A DNA stretch of 64,000 nucleotides from Polyangiaceae bacterium (lineage in GTDB: Bacteria > Myxococcota_A > Polyangia > Polyangiales > Polyangiaceae), in assembly GCA_015075635.1 (NCBI GenBank), contig JABTUA010000003.1, forward strand, positions 868,001-932,000, written 5' to 3'. The position numbers and the translations under genes were made by a program. Positions 48,340-57,710 of this stretch are shown in pieces. Below the pieces are notes generated by a model that worked only from the letters and a program-made list of their open reading frames with translations, did not search any database and was not told the DNA's origin. Position 1 is the first letter of the stretch. Every line of letters starts with the position of its first letter.

Positions 48340-50183
48340 GCGCCGCGCCCCAGCGCCTTCACGATCTTCGCGGCGCGCTCGACTAGCTCTTCGGCGCCCG
48401 TCGCCTCGGCGGCGCCGGTGAAGCGCAGGTCGTCGCAGCGCTCGAGCAGGGTCACGACGTTCTCGCAGAGGCCCGCGTCGAGGCCGCGCGCTTCGAGCTC
48501 GTTCGCGAGCTCGGCCTTCAGCACCGCGCGAGCGCCGAGACCGGTCGCGCCCTCCACGGCGAGCAGCACGGCCTTCTCGGCCTGGCTGGCGGCGCGGCCC
48601 GCGTCGCCCTGCCCGAGGGCGGCGCGCGCGTCGGCGAGGGCGCGCGCAGCCAGCGAGCCGTGGCTCTGCTTCTGCTCTCGCCAGCGCGTGCTCAGGCGCT
48701 TGCTCAGCTGTCGGCCGGCACCGGCCATCACCACGCCGAGGGGCGCCAGGAACACCACCGGCCAGAACCAGCCCGCGTCCGTCAGCGGCGCTCGCGCTGC
48801 CGGTGCGCCGCCCAGCACCTTGCGCGGCGCGAGGGCACCAGCCAGTGCGTCGTCAGCCGCCGGCTCGACCGGTGCTTTGCCCGGACGAACCTTGATGCTT
48901 CCGAGCGCTGCCTTCGCGATGTCGTAGGACTCCCTCTCGGGGTCCCAATACGGAAGCGTGAGCTCGCCGAGATCGACGTCGCCCGGAGTGTCGATGCGCA
49001 CGACGTAGGTGTACTTGCGCCAGCCGCCGACGCGCGAGCCGCGGGGCTCGATCTCCTCCACCGTCGTGGGCTCGAGCCAGGTCACCCCGGTCTGCTGCGG
49101 CGTCTTGAGCGCGAGCGGCAGGTTGCCGGTGCCCTCGAGCTTGGCCACCACGCTGACGGCGTCTCCGGCCGCGATCTCCCGGGGCTCGATGTTGGCGGAG
49201 AGCGCGAAGCGCCCGACGTCACCCGGCTTGTAGCCGGCTGGGCGTCCCTGAAGCGGGGGCTCGACCACGTCGATGGCGATGGGGACGCTCGTGCGAACCA
49301 GGCCTTTGTGCGCGCCAGAGCTGGGGTAGCCGCGCCCCTCGAAGCCCATGCGCATGGCGCCGATGGTCAGCCTGCCGGTGCGGATGGGGAACAGCGCGAG
49401 CTCGCGGATCTTCTTCGCGTGCCAGATCTCGTCGCCGATGGGCACGCGGTGCATCGTCTCTGCGTAGGAGCTCTCCAGGATGGTCTGGGCCAGGAACGCC
49501 TCGCGGCTCGGCTCCGAGGTGTTGGTCTCGCGAAACGGTCCGCGGCCGCCGTAGGCGAAGATCTTCAGCGTGATCTGCTCGCCGACGACGGCTCGGGTCG
49601 GCGTGGCGACGGCGCGCAGGAACGCAACCGGCTCTTCGGGCTGCATCACCCTGAGCTCCTCGGGGAAGGGCGGCAGGTCCTGCGGCGGCGGGTCGTCGCC
49701 GAGCAGCCCCGGGATCTGAGGCAAGCCGAAGCCGAAGGGATCGAGCGGATCGCGGTGGCGCGGGCGCGGTGACGTGCCCGGCGGCACGATCTGGACTTCG
49801 ATCACGTCGCCGCTCGAGCGCTGGGTGCCGATGAGGACACTCGGTGGTCCGATGCGGAAGCGGCCGGTCTTCGACCCCGTGAGGGTCCAGGTGGCGCTGA
49901 TACCGAAGCGTTGCAGGAAGCTGCCGCCCTGAAGCGTGACCTGCTGCTGCATCGCGACGCTGGGACCGTGGACGGTGAAGCCTGACGGCACGGGCAGCGA
50001 CGGACTCTGCGGCAGCGTGGAGCCCTTGTCCGTCATCGCCGTCAGGGTGACGGTGAAGGTCTCGCCGGCCTCGACGTGTCGGCTCGAGATCTGGGTCTTC
50101 AGCGTCGCGGTGGCCTGAGCCAGCCCGCTCTGCGAGAGCGCGAGCAGCGCGACCAGGAGGCAGAGCGAGACGAAGAGCCTCAC
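48336..50183 (-). CDS. batD: BatD-like protein (oxygen tolerance family)
   Basis: A 615-residue protein with a signal peptide (LCLLVALLALSQSGLAQA). Residues 25-430 are stacked beta-sandwich domains characteristic of BatD: an N-terminal TLKTQISSRHVEAGETFTVTL, the segment GRFRIGPPSVLIG and later ANIEPREIAAGDAVSVVAKL. One membrane helix is at about 485-505 (WFWPVVFLAPLGVVMAG), and the C-terminal 100 residues are cytoplasmic helices. BatD works with the VWA proteins BatA/BatB in the envelope; loss of Bat clusters affects aerotolerance in Bacteroides and related stress phenotypes, but the mechanism is unknown. Overlaps at both ends fix it in the operon. Confidence 0.88.
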   Translation of the reverse strand: MRLFVSLCLLVALLALSQSGLAQATATLKTQISSRHVEAGETFTVTLTAMTDKGSTLPQSPSLPVPSGFTVHGPSVAMQQQVTLQGGSFLQRFGISATWTLTGSKTGRFRIGPPSVLIGTQRSSGDVIEVQIVPPGTSPRPRHRDPLDPFGFGLPQIPGLLGDDPPPQDLPPFPEELRVMQPEEPVAFLRAVATPTRAVVGEQITLKIFAYGGRGPFRETNTSEPSREAFLAQTILESSYAETMHRVPIGDEIWHAKKIRELALFPIRTGRLTIGAMRMGFEGRGYPSSGAHKGLVRTSVPIAIDVVEPPLQGRPAGYKPGDVGRFALSANIEPREIAAGDAVSVVAKLEGTGNLPLALKTPQQTGVTWLEPTTVEEIEPRGSRVGGWRKYTYVVRIDTPGDVDLGELTLPYWDPERESYDIAKAALGSIKVRPGKAPVEPAADDALAGALAPRKVLGGAPAARAPLTDAGWFWPVVFLAPLGVVMAGAGRQLSKRLSTRWREQKQSHGSLAARALADARAALGQGDAGRAASQAEKAVLLAVEGATGLGARAVLKAELANELEARGLDAGLCENVVTLLERCDDLRFTGAAEATGAEELVERAAKIVKALGRGA

Positions 50184-52273
50184 TTGTCCTCCATTCCCGT
50201 CCGCGTCTGGCGCTGAAGCGCGCGGTTCCGCGCCGCCTGCTGCTGCAAGGTCGGCGCGCGCTCGAGCATGTCGAGCATGCGCTCGTCCTGGTTGATGCTG
50301 GAGCTCTCCTGCTGATCCGGCGGCGCTCCCGCGTCGGGCTGATCCTGCGGCCCCGCGCCCGAGTCGTTGCCGGCCTCCTGACCGCCGTCCTGATCGGCGC
50401 TCTGGCTCTGGCCGTCGTCGCCGGAGTCGCGTCCGCTGTCGCTGCCGCCGTCTGGGCCGCCGCCGTCGTCGCTCGCGTCGTCACCCGCGTCCGGCGAGCT
50501 GCCGTCGCCGCCCTCCGGGTTCTGGTCCTCGCTCGCGTCGCTCGAGTCGGGCTCGGCCTCTTGGCTCGCGTCCTGCTTCGCCTCCTCGTCCTCGGCGCGG
50601 CGCAGCGCGATGGCGCGGTTCCAGGCGGCGTCCCGCCCGATGCCGTCGCCGGCGTCGTCCGGCAGACCCGGGATCAGCTTCAGCGCGCGGTCGTAATGGT
50701 TGACCGCGACGCGGTAGCGACGGCGCAGGAACTCCAGGTTGCCGGCCAGGTAGTGGGCGCGGGCGCGGAGATCGATCGCCACCTTCTGATCGAGCGCGAC
50801 CAGCTCCACGATTTTCAGCGCGCAGTCCACCTGGTCGCTGCGCTCGGCCAGCGCTGCTTCTTCTGCCGGCGTGAGCCCGGCGTCGCCCGCGGACTCCTCG
50901 TCGCCGAAGCGCTTGCCGAACGTCTCCGCGATCTCGAACAAACCCAGGGCCAGATCGAAGCTCGCGTTCGAGCGCTGGCGGAGCCCGTCGTTAGTGCCGA
51001 TCTGCCCCTGCTCGCACTTGCCGGTCGCCAGGTACTCCGCGAGCAGGCCCACGGCGGCCTGCGCGTCGCCGGCGTCGAGGGCGGCGATGGCCTCGTCCAC
51101 CCGAGGCGCGTTGCGCTCGAAGAGACGATCGACTCCGCCGTCGCAGCCCAGGGGCAGAGCGAGGGGAAGCGCCGCTCCCGCCGCGACGGCCGCCAGGGTC
51201 TTGCGCTTGCGCTTCACCCGGGTCTTGTGCGGCGGCGGCGGCACCTGGGTCGGACGCGGGCGCCGCGGCGTCTCGGGGATGAACGTCTCGGCGAGCAGCA
51301 GGCCGAGCGAGAGCAGGAGCGGCCACAGATAGACGTCGGCGTACACCGTCTCCACGCGCTCGCTGAGCTCGCCGGTCATCATCTTGCGCAGCGAGGCGGC
51401 GATGGCGCGGATGCCGGTGGCGCCGGCCTCGCTCCGGGCGACGTTGCCGCCGCTCGCCGCGGCGATCTTGCCGAGCTGGGCCTCTCCCGCCGCGGAGAGC
51501 TGCGTGGTCACCGGCTTGCCTTCGGAGTCGGTGCGCCAGCCGCTGATCTCGCCGGCCTCGTTCACCTCCGGCAGCGGCTCGGGAGTGCGCCCGCCGATCT
51601 GGACGACGTGGACGGTGACCCCGTCCTGCGCCGCGGCCTGCGCCACGCTCACCGGATCGCCCTCGAGGTCCTCGCCGTCCGTGACCAGGACGATCACCTT
51701 CTTGTGGGAGCGCGACAGCGGGTCCCGACCGAACAGCTCCCGCGCGGACTCCAGCGCGCGGGCGATGGCGGTCCCACCCACCGGCATGTCGTTCGGCGTG
51801 AGCTGCCGGAAGAACTGCGCGACCGCGCTGCCGTCGCTGGTCATCGGGAAGGCCATGGGCTCGCCGGCGAAGGCCACCGCTGCGAAGCGGGCGCCCGGCA
51901 GGTCGGCGATCAGCTGCGCCACCTCGGTCTTGGCCCGAGCGATGCGCGACGGCTTCACGTCGCGCGCGTGCATGCTCTTCGAGTAGTCGAGCACAACGAT
52001 CACGTCGAGGTTGGTCGCCGGGATGATGCGCGTGCCACGGCCGTATTGCGGTTGCGCGGCCGCGAAGAACCCGAACGCGACCGCCAGCACGAGGAGCGCG
52101 CCCTTGAAGGCGCGACGCGCGCTGGGCTTGGCGGTGAGCAGGCCCTCGACCAGCTTCTCGTCGCCGAAGCGGCGCACCGAGCGGATCAGGAGCAGCCCGC
52201 CGGTCACCAGGAGCACCGCCACCACGACCGCGAGGCCGGTCCCGAACAGCCAGAGCGGCTGGGCGAACTTCAC
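50180..52273 (-). CDS. batB: BatB-BatC fusion: VWA membrane protein joined to TPR lipoprotein-like part
   Basis: A 697-residue protein starting at GTG 52273 (GTGA overlap with batA). Residues 11-30 and 58-74 are membrane helices. A VWA domain follows with a complete metal site: DYSKS at 96-100, VGGTAIARA, and VTDGEDLEGD. A third helix lies near 320-340. Then comes a Pro-rich joint and, in frame, RKTLAAVAAGAALPLALPLGC, which reads like a buried lipoprotein signal, followed by TPR helices and a long Asp/Gly/Ser-rich tail ending in a helix (MLERAPTLQQQAARNRALQ). The second half is what BatC is elsewhere. A GTG before KRKRKTL could allow separate BatC production. Confidence 0.87.
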   Translation of the reverse strand: MKFAQPLWLFGTGLAVVVAVLLVTGGLLLIRSVRRFGDEKLVEGLLTAKPSARRAFKGALLVLAVAFGFFAAAQPQYGRGTRIIPATNLDVIVVLDYSKSMHARDVKPSRIARAKTEVAQLIADLPGARFAAVAFAGEPMAFPMTSDGSAVAQFFRQLTPNDMPVGGTAIARALESARELFGRDPLSRSHKKVIVLVTDGEDLEGDPVSVAQAAAQDGVTVHVVQIGGRTPEPLPEVNEAGEISGWRTDSEGKPVTTQLSAAGEAQLGKIAAASGGNVARSEAGATGIRAIAASLRKMMTGELSERVETVYADVYLWPLLLSLGLLLAETFIPETPRRPRPTQVPPPPHKTRVKRKRKTLAAVAAGAALPLALPLGCDGGVDRLFERNAPRVDEAIAALDAGDAQAAVGLLAEYLATGKCEQGQIGTNDGLRQRSNASFDLALGLFEIAETFGKRFGDEESAGDAGLTPAEEAALAERSDQVDCALKIVELVALDQKVAIDLRARAHYLAGNLEFLRRRYRVAVNHYDRALKLIPGLPDDAGDGIGRDAAWNRAIALRRAEDEEAKQDASQEAEPDSSDASEDQNPEGGDGSSPDAGDDASDDGGGPDGGSDSGRDSGDDGQSQSADQDGGQEAGNDSGAGPQDQPDAGAPPDQQESSSINQDERMLDMLERAPTLQQQAARNRALQRQTRTGMEDK

Positions 52274-53484
52274 GGGAACCTCCTGAGCAGCAGCGCGCGC
52301 AGGATGGCGTCCAGGGCGATCAGGAGCACGCCGGGCAGGAGCAGGAACCGGTACATGTCCTCGAAGCTGGCGATGCTGGCCTCGAAGCGCGTCTTCTCCA
52401 GCTTGTCGAGCACGTCGTGGAAGCTCTCCTGGAGCTTGGTCGCATCGCTGGCCACGTAGGTCTCGCCACCGGTCTCCTCCGCGAGCTTCTTCAAGAGCTC
52501 GGGGTTCACCGGGAAGGGCACCGTGACGTAGCGCGGCTGGCCGAACAGATCGAAGCCGTCCTGCACCTCGGCGACCTCGCCGCTGCCGATCTGGATGGTG
52601 AAGAGCTTCGCGCCGACCAGCTTGGCCAGGTGAGCCGAGTACTCTGGCGAGATCTGCCCTGCGTTGTTGTCGCCGTCGGTCAGCAGCATGACCGCCTTGC
52701 TGCGGGCCTGGCTGCGGCGCAGCCGCGCGACCGCGACGCCGGTCGCGTCGCCGATGGCCGTGGCGCTGCCGTCGATGAGCTTGAGCGCCATCTTGGAGAC
52801 CAGCGCGTCGAGCAGGTGGTAGTCCAGCGTGGGAGGCGAGAGCACGTAGGCTTCTTTGCCGAACACCACCACGCCGATGCGATCGGTCTTGCGCCGCGAG
52901 ATGAAGTCGCGGATGACGGCCTTCGCCACGTCCAGGCGGGTCGGACGGATGCGCCGATCGCGCTCCCGCGGCATGAACTTCTGCAAGTTCTCGGGCACGT
53001 TGTCGATCACGGCCTGCATCGACCCGGACAGATCCAGGACCAGCACGATGTCGATGCCGCGCTCGTCGGTGATCTCCGGGTGCAACGTGTTGATGGGCCG
53101 GGCGAGCGCCAGGATGAACAACCCGACGCCGACGGAGCGGAACACGCCCGGCACGTCGCGCAGCCACACGTGCCAGCCCACCGGGCCTAGGGTGAAGGGC
53201 AAGAGCGTCCCCACCCGGAGCCGCGGCGTGCGCCGGTCCTCTCCCCAGGTGGCGCGCCAGAACACCAATGGCACCAGGACCAGGAGCGGCAAGAACCACC
53301 AGTTCTGCCAGCTCGCGTTCAAGAGCTCCGGCCCTCGCGCGATGGCGGGGTAGGCGATGCCCGCGCCGAGCGCGCCGATCAGCGCCAGCGTCACCACGCC
53401 GATGCGCTGCCACAGGCGCGAGCGCGGACCCGGCGCGCGGGGCCCAGGACGGCGCGGCGACGGCGGAGCCTTGGGCGGCGTCAT
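52270..53484 (-). CDS. batA: BatA-like VWA-domain membrane protein
   Basis: A 404-residue protein from ATG 53484 (overlapping the upstream stop as ATGA). A basic Pro-rich N-terminus leads to helix 1 (about 25-45), helix 2 (about 62-80) and helix 3 (about 125-140). The VWA domain spans about 155-350, with the metal site DLSGS (IVLVLDLSGSMQAV), the Thr in GSATAIGDA and LLTDGDNNAG. A fourth helix lies at about 375-395 (FLLLPGVLLIALDAIL). This is the standard BatA layout. It probably pairs with the following VWA protein in the inner membrane. Confidence 0.9.
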   Translation of the reverse strand: MTPPKAPPSPRRPGPRAPGPRSRLWQRIGVVTLALIGALGAGIAYPAIARGPELLNASWQNWWFLPLLVLVPLVFWRATWGEDRRTPRLRVGTLLPFTLGPVGWHVWLRDVPGVFRSVGVGLFILALARPINTLHPEITDERGIDIVLVLDLSGSMQAVIDNVPENLQKFMPRERDRRIRPTRLDVAKAVIRDFISRRKTDRIGVVVFGKEAYVLSPPTLDYHLLDALVSKMALKLIDGSATAIGDATGVAVARLRRSQARSKAVMLLTDGDNNAGQISPEYSAHLAKLVGAKLFTIQIGSGEVAEVQDGFDLFGQPRYVTVPFPVNPELLKKLAEETGGETYVASDATKLQESFHDVLDKLEKTRFEASIASFEDMYRFLLLPGVLLIALDAILRALLLRRFP

Positions 53485-54596
53485 GGCGCACCAGCTCCTT
53501 GTCCAGGCTGCGCCTCGGGCGGAGGCGGCGGGGTAGCGCTGGGCGGCGGCAGCGGCGGTTCGGTGATCAGCGGGACCGTGCGCCGAACGATTTGCTCGGC
53601 GCGCGCCAGAGCCTCCTCGCACTCCTCGGCGCTGGGCGTGAGGCGGGCGAACTTCACCAGATCTGCGTGGCGCAGCGAGGCCTCGATCTCCGGCAGCACC
53701 ACGATGGGTGGCACCACCCGGCGCAGCACGCTCATCATCTCGCGGGTCGTGCTCTCCAGCCCGTCGAAGCCATAGCGATCGCCGCAGTACTTGCGCACGA
53801 TGTGGGAGACGCGGGCGTAGTGCTCGGCGTAGCGCTCGTTCTTGATCAGCTCGCGTGCGCGCAGATCACCCAGCTCCTCGAAGGCCACCTCCCACGGGGG
53901 GCGCGGCGGCGGCGGCGGCGGGACGGGCTTCGGCCGGGCGCGCCAGCGGCCGATGAGCCACGCCACCAGCGCACCGACGAGCAGAGCCACCAGCGCCGCG
54001 AGCGTGACCTGCTTGGCCGCGGTCCAGACCTCGCGCTCCGGACGCGGCGGCGGGTTGTCCTTGGGCTGAGCGTCGGGCGTGCTCGCGATGGGGTCGTCGA
54101 TCACGATGCTGTGCGGTGCGGTGCACAGCGTGACGAGCTCGCCGCTGGCGCGAGCGATGGCGATGGGCAACGGCGGCAGCTCCAGCACGCTGCGGCCTGG
54201 CTTCGGTGGCAGGGCCACGACCGGCACCTTCACCGTGCTCTTCGCCGTGTCCCCGCTGGGCGTGACCTGGATGCTCGGTCCCGCGCCGCCGTCCGCGTCC
54301 GGGATGGCGAAGCCCGCGCGCTCGAGCGCCCGGGCGGCGTCGCTCTCCAGCTCGATACGAAAGCCGTTCGGCAGGACGGTCTCGCCCTTGCCGTGCTCGA
54401 CCACCACCTCGAGGGTGGCGGCCCAGCCGCTGGTGCCCTTGTCCGGGAAGCGCTCCTCCAGCTTCGGACGAGGCTTGCCCTCCGGCCAGCGCTCGATGCA
54501 GGTCGCCGTCACGCGCTCCGGCGCGCCCGTGCCGGCGTCCGCCAGCCCGTGCGACGACCACGCGCACAAGGCCCAGAGCAGGCGCCGAGCTCTCAC
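53481..54596 (-). CDS. Bat-cluster membrane protein (DUF4381-like role)
   Basis: A 371-residue protein from GTG 54596 with a signal peptide (LLWALCAWSSHGLADA). An extracytoplasmic beta domain fills about 25-185. One membrane helix is at about 193-215 (TLAALVALLVGALVAWLIG), then a Pro-rich joint and a cytoplasmic helical domain (PWEVAFEELGDLRARELIKN, YARVSHIVRKYCGDRYGFDG, ARLTPSAEECEEALARAEQI). Proteins of this type sit between the DUF58 and VWA genes in Bat/MoxR clusters. It is the first gene of the run 54596 to 47512, whose members all overlap by four bases. Confidence 0.82.
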   Translation of the reverse strand: MRARRLLWALCAWSSHGLADAGTGAPERVTATCIERWPEGKPRPKLEERFPDKGTSGWAATLEVVVEHGKGETVLPNGFRIELESDAARALERAGFAIPDADGGAGPSIQVTPSGDTAKSTVKVPVVALPPKPGRSVLELPPLPIAIARASGELVTLCTAPHSIVIDDPIASTPDAQPKDNPPPRPEREVWTAAKQVTLAALVALLVGALVAWLIGRWRARPKPVPPPPPPRPPWEVAFEELGDLRARELIKNERYAEHYARVSHIVRKYCGDRYGFDGLESTTREMMSVLRRVVPPIVVLPEIEASLRHADLVKFARLTPSAEECEEALARAEQIVRRTVPLITEPPLPPPSATPPPPPEAQPGQGAGAP

Positions 54597-54756
54597 GGGC
54601 GGGGCTGCCTCCGGCGGGGTGCGCTCTCTCCGTTCATCCCTGCGAAGCTCCTCGGAAAAACCGGCGCTTGCTATAGCTCGACCCGCTTCGGGGAGACAAT
54701 CTCGGCGCCATGCGTATTCCGACGCGCGGGATCGACCGGGGGTTTAGCATGGGCGC

Positions 54757-55203
54757 ATGGCTGGGCGCCTGCGCACACGGCTCGAGCAGCTGGGTTTCCG
54801 GCTGCGCGAGCCCGTCGGCAACTTCGCCCTGCTCGGCCTGATCCGCGAGGCGCCGTTCGCGCTGCCGTCGGCCTATCTCGACCTGCTCCGGGCCACCAAC
54901 GGCGGGGCCGGGAGCGTGCGCGGGCTGCCGGTGCCGGGTCTTGGCGCCATCTACCTGACTCCGGCCGAGCAGGTGCTCTCGGAGCACCGCGGCTGGGGCG
55001 TGGACGAGCACGCGCCGGATCAGCTCCTGTTCGCGACGGACGGAGAAGGCCGCTTCTACCTGTTTGACGACAGCCCCGCCGGTCGCGTGCGGATCTGCCG
55101 CAGCGCCGAGGTGCCGAACCCGGCGTCGTGGCAGGTCGCCTGCGAGAGCTTCGACGAGCTCGTCGCCGCGCTCGGGGCGCCGCCGGAGCCGGAGGCCCCG
55201 TGA
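54757..55203 (+). CDS. SUKH (SMI1/KNR4) family protein
   Basis: A 148-residue cytoplasmic protein. The block FALPSAYLDLLRATNGGAG is the signature of SMI1/KNR4 (SUKH-1) domains, followed by the expected beta strands (FATDGEGRFYLFDDSPAGRV) and a terminal helix (SFDELVAALG). SUKH proteins are often immunity proteins against contact-delivered toxins, though many are orphan. No toxin gene lies beside it here. It divides the Bat genes from the Cys-rich repeat gene and is transcribed opposite to both. Confidence 0.8.
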   Translation: MAGRLRTRLEQLGFRLREPVGNFALLGLIREAPFALPSAYLDLLRATNGGAGSVRGLPVPGLGAIYLTPAEQVLSEHRGWGVDEHAPDQLLFATDGEGRFYLFDDSPAGRVRICRSAEVPNPASWQVACESFDELVAALGAPPEPEAP

Positions 55204-55216
55204 ATTCGAGCGCGCG

Positions 55217-56788
55217 TCAGAGGCACGGCCCGGGGTTGCACGAGCAGTAGTTGCCGGCGCAGTGGCCGCCCGCACAGGGACACTCCCCCGCCAGGCCGCA
55301 ATTGGCCGTGCAGCTCACCGTTCCGCCGCACCCGTCCGACGCCGTGCCAGCGCACTGGCTCGAGGGGCAAGGATCGGGGTTCGGCACGCAGGCGGTACAC
55401 ACGTTGTTGGTACAGGTGCTCGGCGCGGTGCAGGTGCCGCAGTTGAGCGTTCCCCCGCAGCCGTTGGGGATGCTGCCGCAGTTCTTGCCTTGAGCGGCGC
55501 AGCTGGTCGGCGTGCAGCCGCAGACGTTGGCGGTGCCGCCGCCGCCGCAGGTGTTGGGGCTCGTGCAGGTGCCGCAGCTCAGGTTGCCGCCGCAGCCGTT
55601 GGAGATGGTGCCGCAGTTCTTGCCCTGGGCCGCGCAGCTGGTCGGCGTGCAGCCGCAGACGTTGGCGGTGCCACCGCCGCCGCAGGTGTTGGGGCTGGTG
55701 CAGCTGCCGCAGCTCAGGTTGCCGCCGCAGCCGTTGGGAATGCTGCCGCAATTCTTGCCTTGCGCGGAGCAGGTCGTGGCCGTGCAACCGCAGACGTTGG
55801 CGGTGCCGCCGCCGCCGCAGGTGTTGGGGCTGGTGCAAGTGCCGCAGCTCAGGTTGCCGCCGCAACCGTTGGGAATGCTGCCGCAGTTCTTGCCTTCGGC
55901 CGCGCAGCTGGTCGGCGTGCAACCGCAGACATTCGCCGTTCCGCCGCCGCCACAGGTGTCCGGGCTGGAGCAGCTGCCGCAGGAGAGCGTCTTGCCGCAG
56001 CCGTCGGAGATGGTGCCGCAGTTCTTGCCCGCGGCGGCGCACGACGTCGGCACGCAAGGGTTCGAGCCGCACTTGTTGGCGCCGCCGCCGCCGCACGACT
56101 GGCCGCTGGGGCAGGAGCCGCAGCTCACGGTGCCGCCACAGCCGTCGGAGATCGTGCCGCAGTCCGCGCCGACGTCCGCGCACTTGGTTGGCGTGCAGCC
56201 GCACTGGTTGTTGGTGCACACCTGCGGCAGCTGGCAGCTGCCGCACACGATGTTGTTGCCGCAGCCGTCGGAGATGGTGCCGCAGGCGGCGCCCTGCTGG
56301 GCGCAGGTCTTGGGCGTGCAGCCGCAGGCGTTGGCCGCGCCGCCGCCGCCGCACGTCTCCGGCGCCGTGCAGGTCCCGCAGTCGAGGACTTTGTCGCATC
56401 CGTCGGACACCGTTCCGCAGCTCGCCGCCAGATCGGCGCAGGTCTTCGGCAGGCAGGGCGTGGTCCCGCAGCGGTTCGGCCCGCTCCCGCCGCAGAACAG
56501 CCCCGGCTCGCACTCGCCGCAGTCGAGGCTGTCGCCGCAGCCGTCCGGGATGCTGCCGCACTCGGCGTTCGTGGCCTTGCAGCTCACGGGTACGCAGCCG
56601 CCGGCGTCGCCGCCGTCGGTGGAGATCTGCCCGTCCGTGCCCGCGTCGCCGCTCTGCCCGGCGTCGTTCTGCCCGCTCGGCGAGCCCTTGAGGTCGTCCA
56701 GGGACGAGAGGCTGCACGAGGCCGCGAGCACGGCGGCGAAAGTGGACGCGAGCGCTCCGAGCACGACGCGCTTCGACGACGAACCCAT
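55217..56788 (-). CDS. Cys-rich tandem-repeat lipoprotein
   Basis: A 523-residue lipoprotein (lipobox AAVLAASC, Cys 25) with an Asp/Gly-rich tether and then nine repeats of about 42-46 residues plus one degenerate copy. The consensus is C-x-P-T-x-CAA-x-G-KNCG-x-I-DGCGG-L-CGxC-x-P-TCGGGG-NVCG, giving six to eight Cys per unit. Repeats six to eight (coded at about 55485-55905) are almost identical in DNA, so copy number can probably change by recombination. It likely forms a rigid disulfide-bonded rod at the cell surface. Function unknown. It interrupts the Bat/DUF58 order. Confidence 0.87.
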   Translation of the reverse strand: MGSSSKRVVLGALASTFAAVLAASCSLSSLDDLKGSPSGQNDAGQSGDAGTDGQISTDGGDAGGCVPVSCKATNAECGSIPDGCGDSLDCGECEPGLFCGGSGPNRCGTTPCLPKTCADLAASCGTVSDGCDKVLDCGTCTAPETCGGGGAANACGCTPKTCAQQGAACGTISDGCGNNIVCGSCQLPQVCTNNQCGCTPTKCADVGADCGTISDGCGGTVSCGSCPSGQSCGGGGANKCGSNPCVPTSCAAAGKNCGTISDGCGKTLSCGSCSSPDTCGGGGTANVCGCTPTSCAAEGKNCGSIPNGCGGNLSCGTCTSPNTCGGGGTANVCGCTATTCSAQGKNCGSIPNGCGGNLSCGSCTSPNTCGGGGTANVCGCTPTSCAAQGKNCGTISNGCGGNLSCGTCTSPNTCGGGGTANVCGCTPTSCAAQGKNCGSIPNGCGGTLNCGTCTAPSTCTNNVCTACVPNPDPCPSSQCAGTASDGCGGTVSCTANCGLAGECPCAGGHCAGNYCSCNPGPCL

Positions 56789-56828
56789 CCGGACATACTA
56801 CGCCGCGGCGAGCACGTTGGCCAGTTGC

Positions 56829-57710
56829 TCAGCGCCGCAGTCGCCGCGCGCGCCGCGCGAACAGATCGCGCAGCGGCTTCACGTACGGTTGATCGGTGCG
56901 GATCACCACGTGATCGAGGCCGAGCTTCCGGAACAGCTTGACGTGCTCCGCGCGCATGGCGCGCATCTGGTGCGCGTAGTGAGCGCGCACCCGCGGGCTC
57001 GAGGTGTCCACCAGGACGCTCTCGCCGGTCTCGAAGTCCTCGAAGGTCGCCAGGCCCACGTCGGGGAGCTCCTCGTCGCGCGGATCGAGCAAGAGGCACG
57101 GGATCACGTCGTGCCGGGCCGCCGCCAGTGCCAGCGCGCGCTCGTAGCCGCTGGCGTAGAAGTCCGAGAGCACGAAGGCCACGCTGCGGCGGCGGGCCAC
57201 GTTGTACAGCGTCTCGAGCGCGACCCCCAGATCCGTGCCGGTGCGCTCCGGCTTCGCGCCCAGGATCTCGCGCACCACGCGCATCACGTGCTTCTGCCCC
57301 TTCTTCGGCGGCACGATCTTCTCGATCTGGTCGCTGGTCAGGATCAGCCCCACGCGGTCGTTGTGTTTGATGGCGCTGAAGGCGCACAGCGCCGCCACCT
57401 CGGCCGCCAGTGCGGCCTTGCTGGAGCGCCGGGTGCCGAAGCTCTCGCTGGCCGATAGATCGACCACCAGCATCACGGTCATCTCGCGCTCTTCGACGAA
57501 CACCTTGACGTAGGTGTCGTTCATGCGCGCGCTGACGTTCCAGTCGATGCTGCGCACGTCGTCGCCGGGCTGGTACTGGCGCACCTCGCGAAAGGCCAGG
57601 CCCTGGCCCTTGAACACCGAAGTGTAGTTCCCCGACAGCTGCTCGGTCGCGAGCCGGTTCGTCGTGATCTCGATCTTGCGCAGGGCCTTGATCAGCTCTT
57701 TGGGGATCAT
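56829..57710 (-). CDS. DUF58-domain protein of the MoxR/Bat system
   Basis: A 293-residue protein from ATG 57710, which overlaps the nitronate monooxygenase stop. Family marks are VFKGQGLAFREVRQYQPGDD and RSIDWNVSARMNDTYVKVF, followed by a VWA-like half with VVDLSASESFG (an altered DxSxS site) and VLSDFYASGYE. DUF58 proteins are usually co-encoded with a MoxR ATPase and Bat proteins and are thought to assist their assembly. Here no MoxR gene is visible in the window, and two unrelated genes separate it from the Bat operon. Confidence 0.9.
   Translation of the reverse strand: MIPKELIKALRKIEITTNRLATEQLSGNYTSVFKGQGLAFREVRQYQPGDDVRSIDWNVSARMNDTYVKVFVEEREMTVMLVVDLSASESFGTRRSSKAALAAEVAALCAFSAIKHNDRVGLILTSDQIEKIVPPKKGQKHVMRVVREILGAKPERTGTDLGVALETLYNVARRRSVAFVLSDFYASGYERALALAAARHDVIPCLLLDPRDEELPDVGLATFEDFETGESVLVDTSSPRVRAHYAHQMRAMRAEHVKLFRKLGLDHVVIRTDQPYVKPLRDLFARRARRLRR

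Noticed and set aside
55485..55905. Possible CRISPR array from regular near-identical repeats
   Set aside because: The unit is about 135 bp, stays in frame and codes for the Cys-rich repeat protein; there are no spacers.
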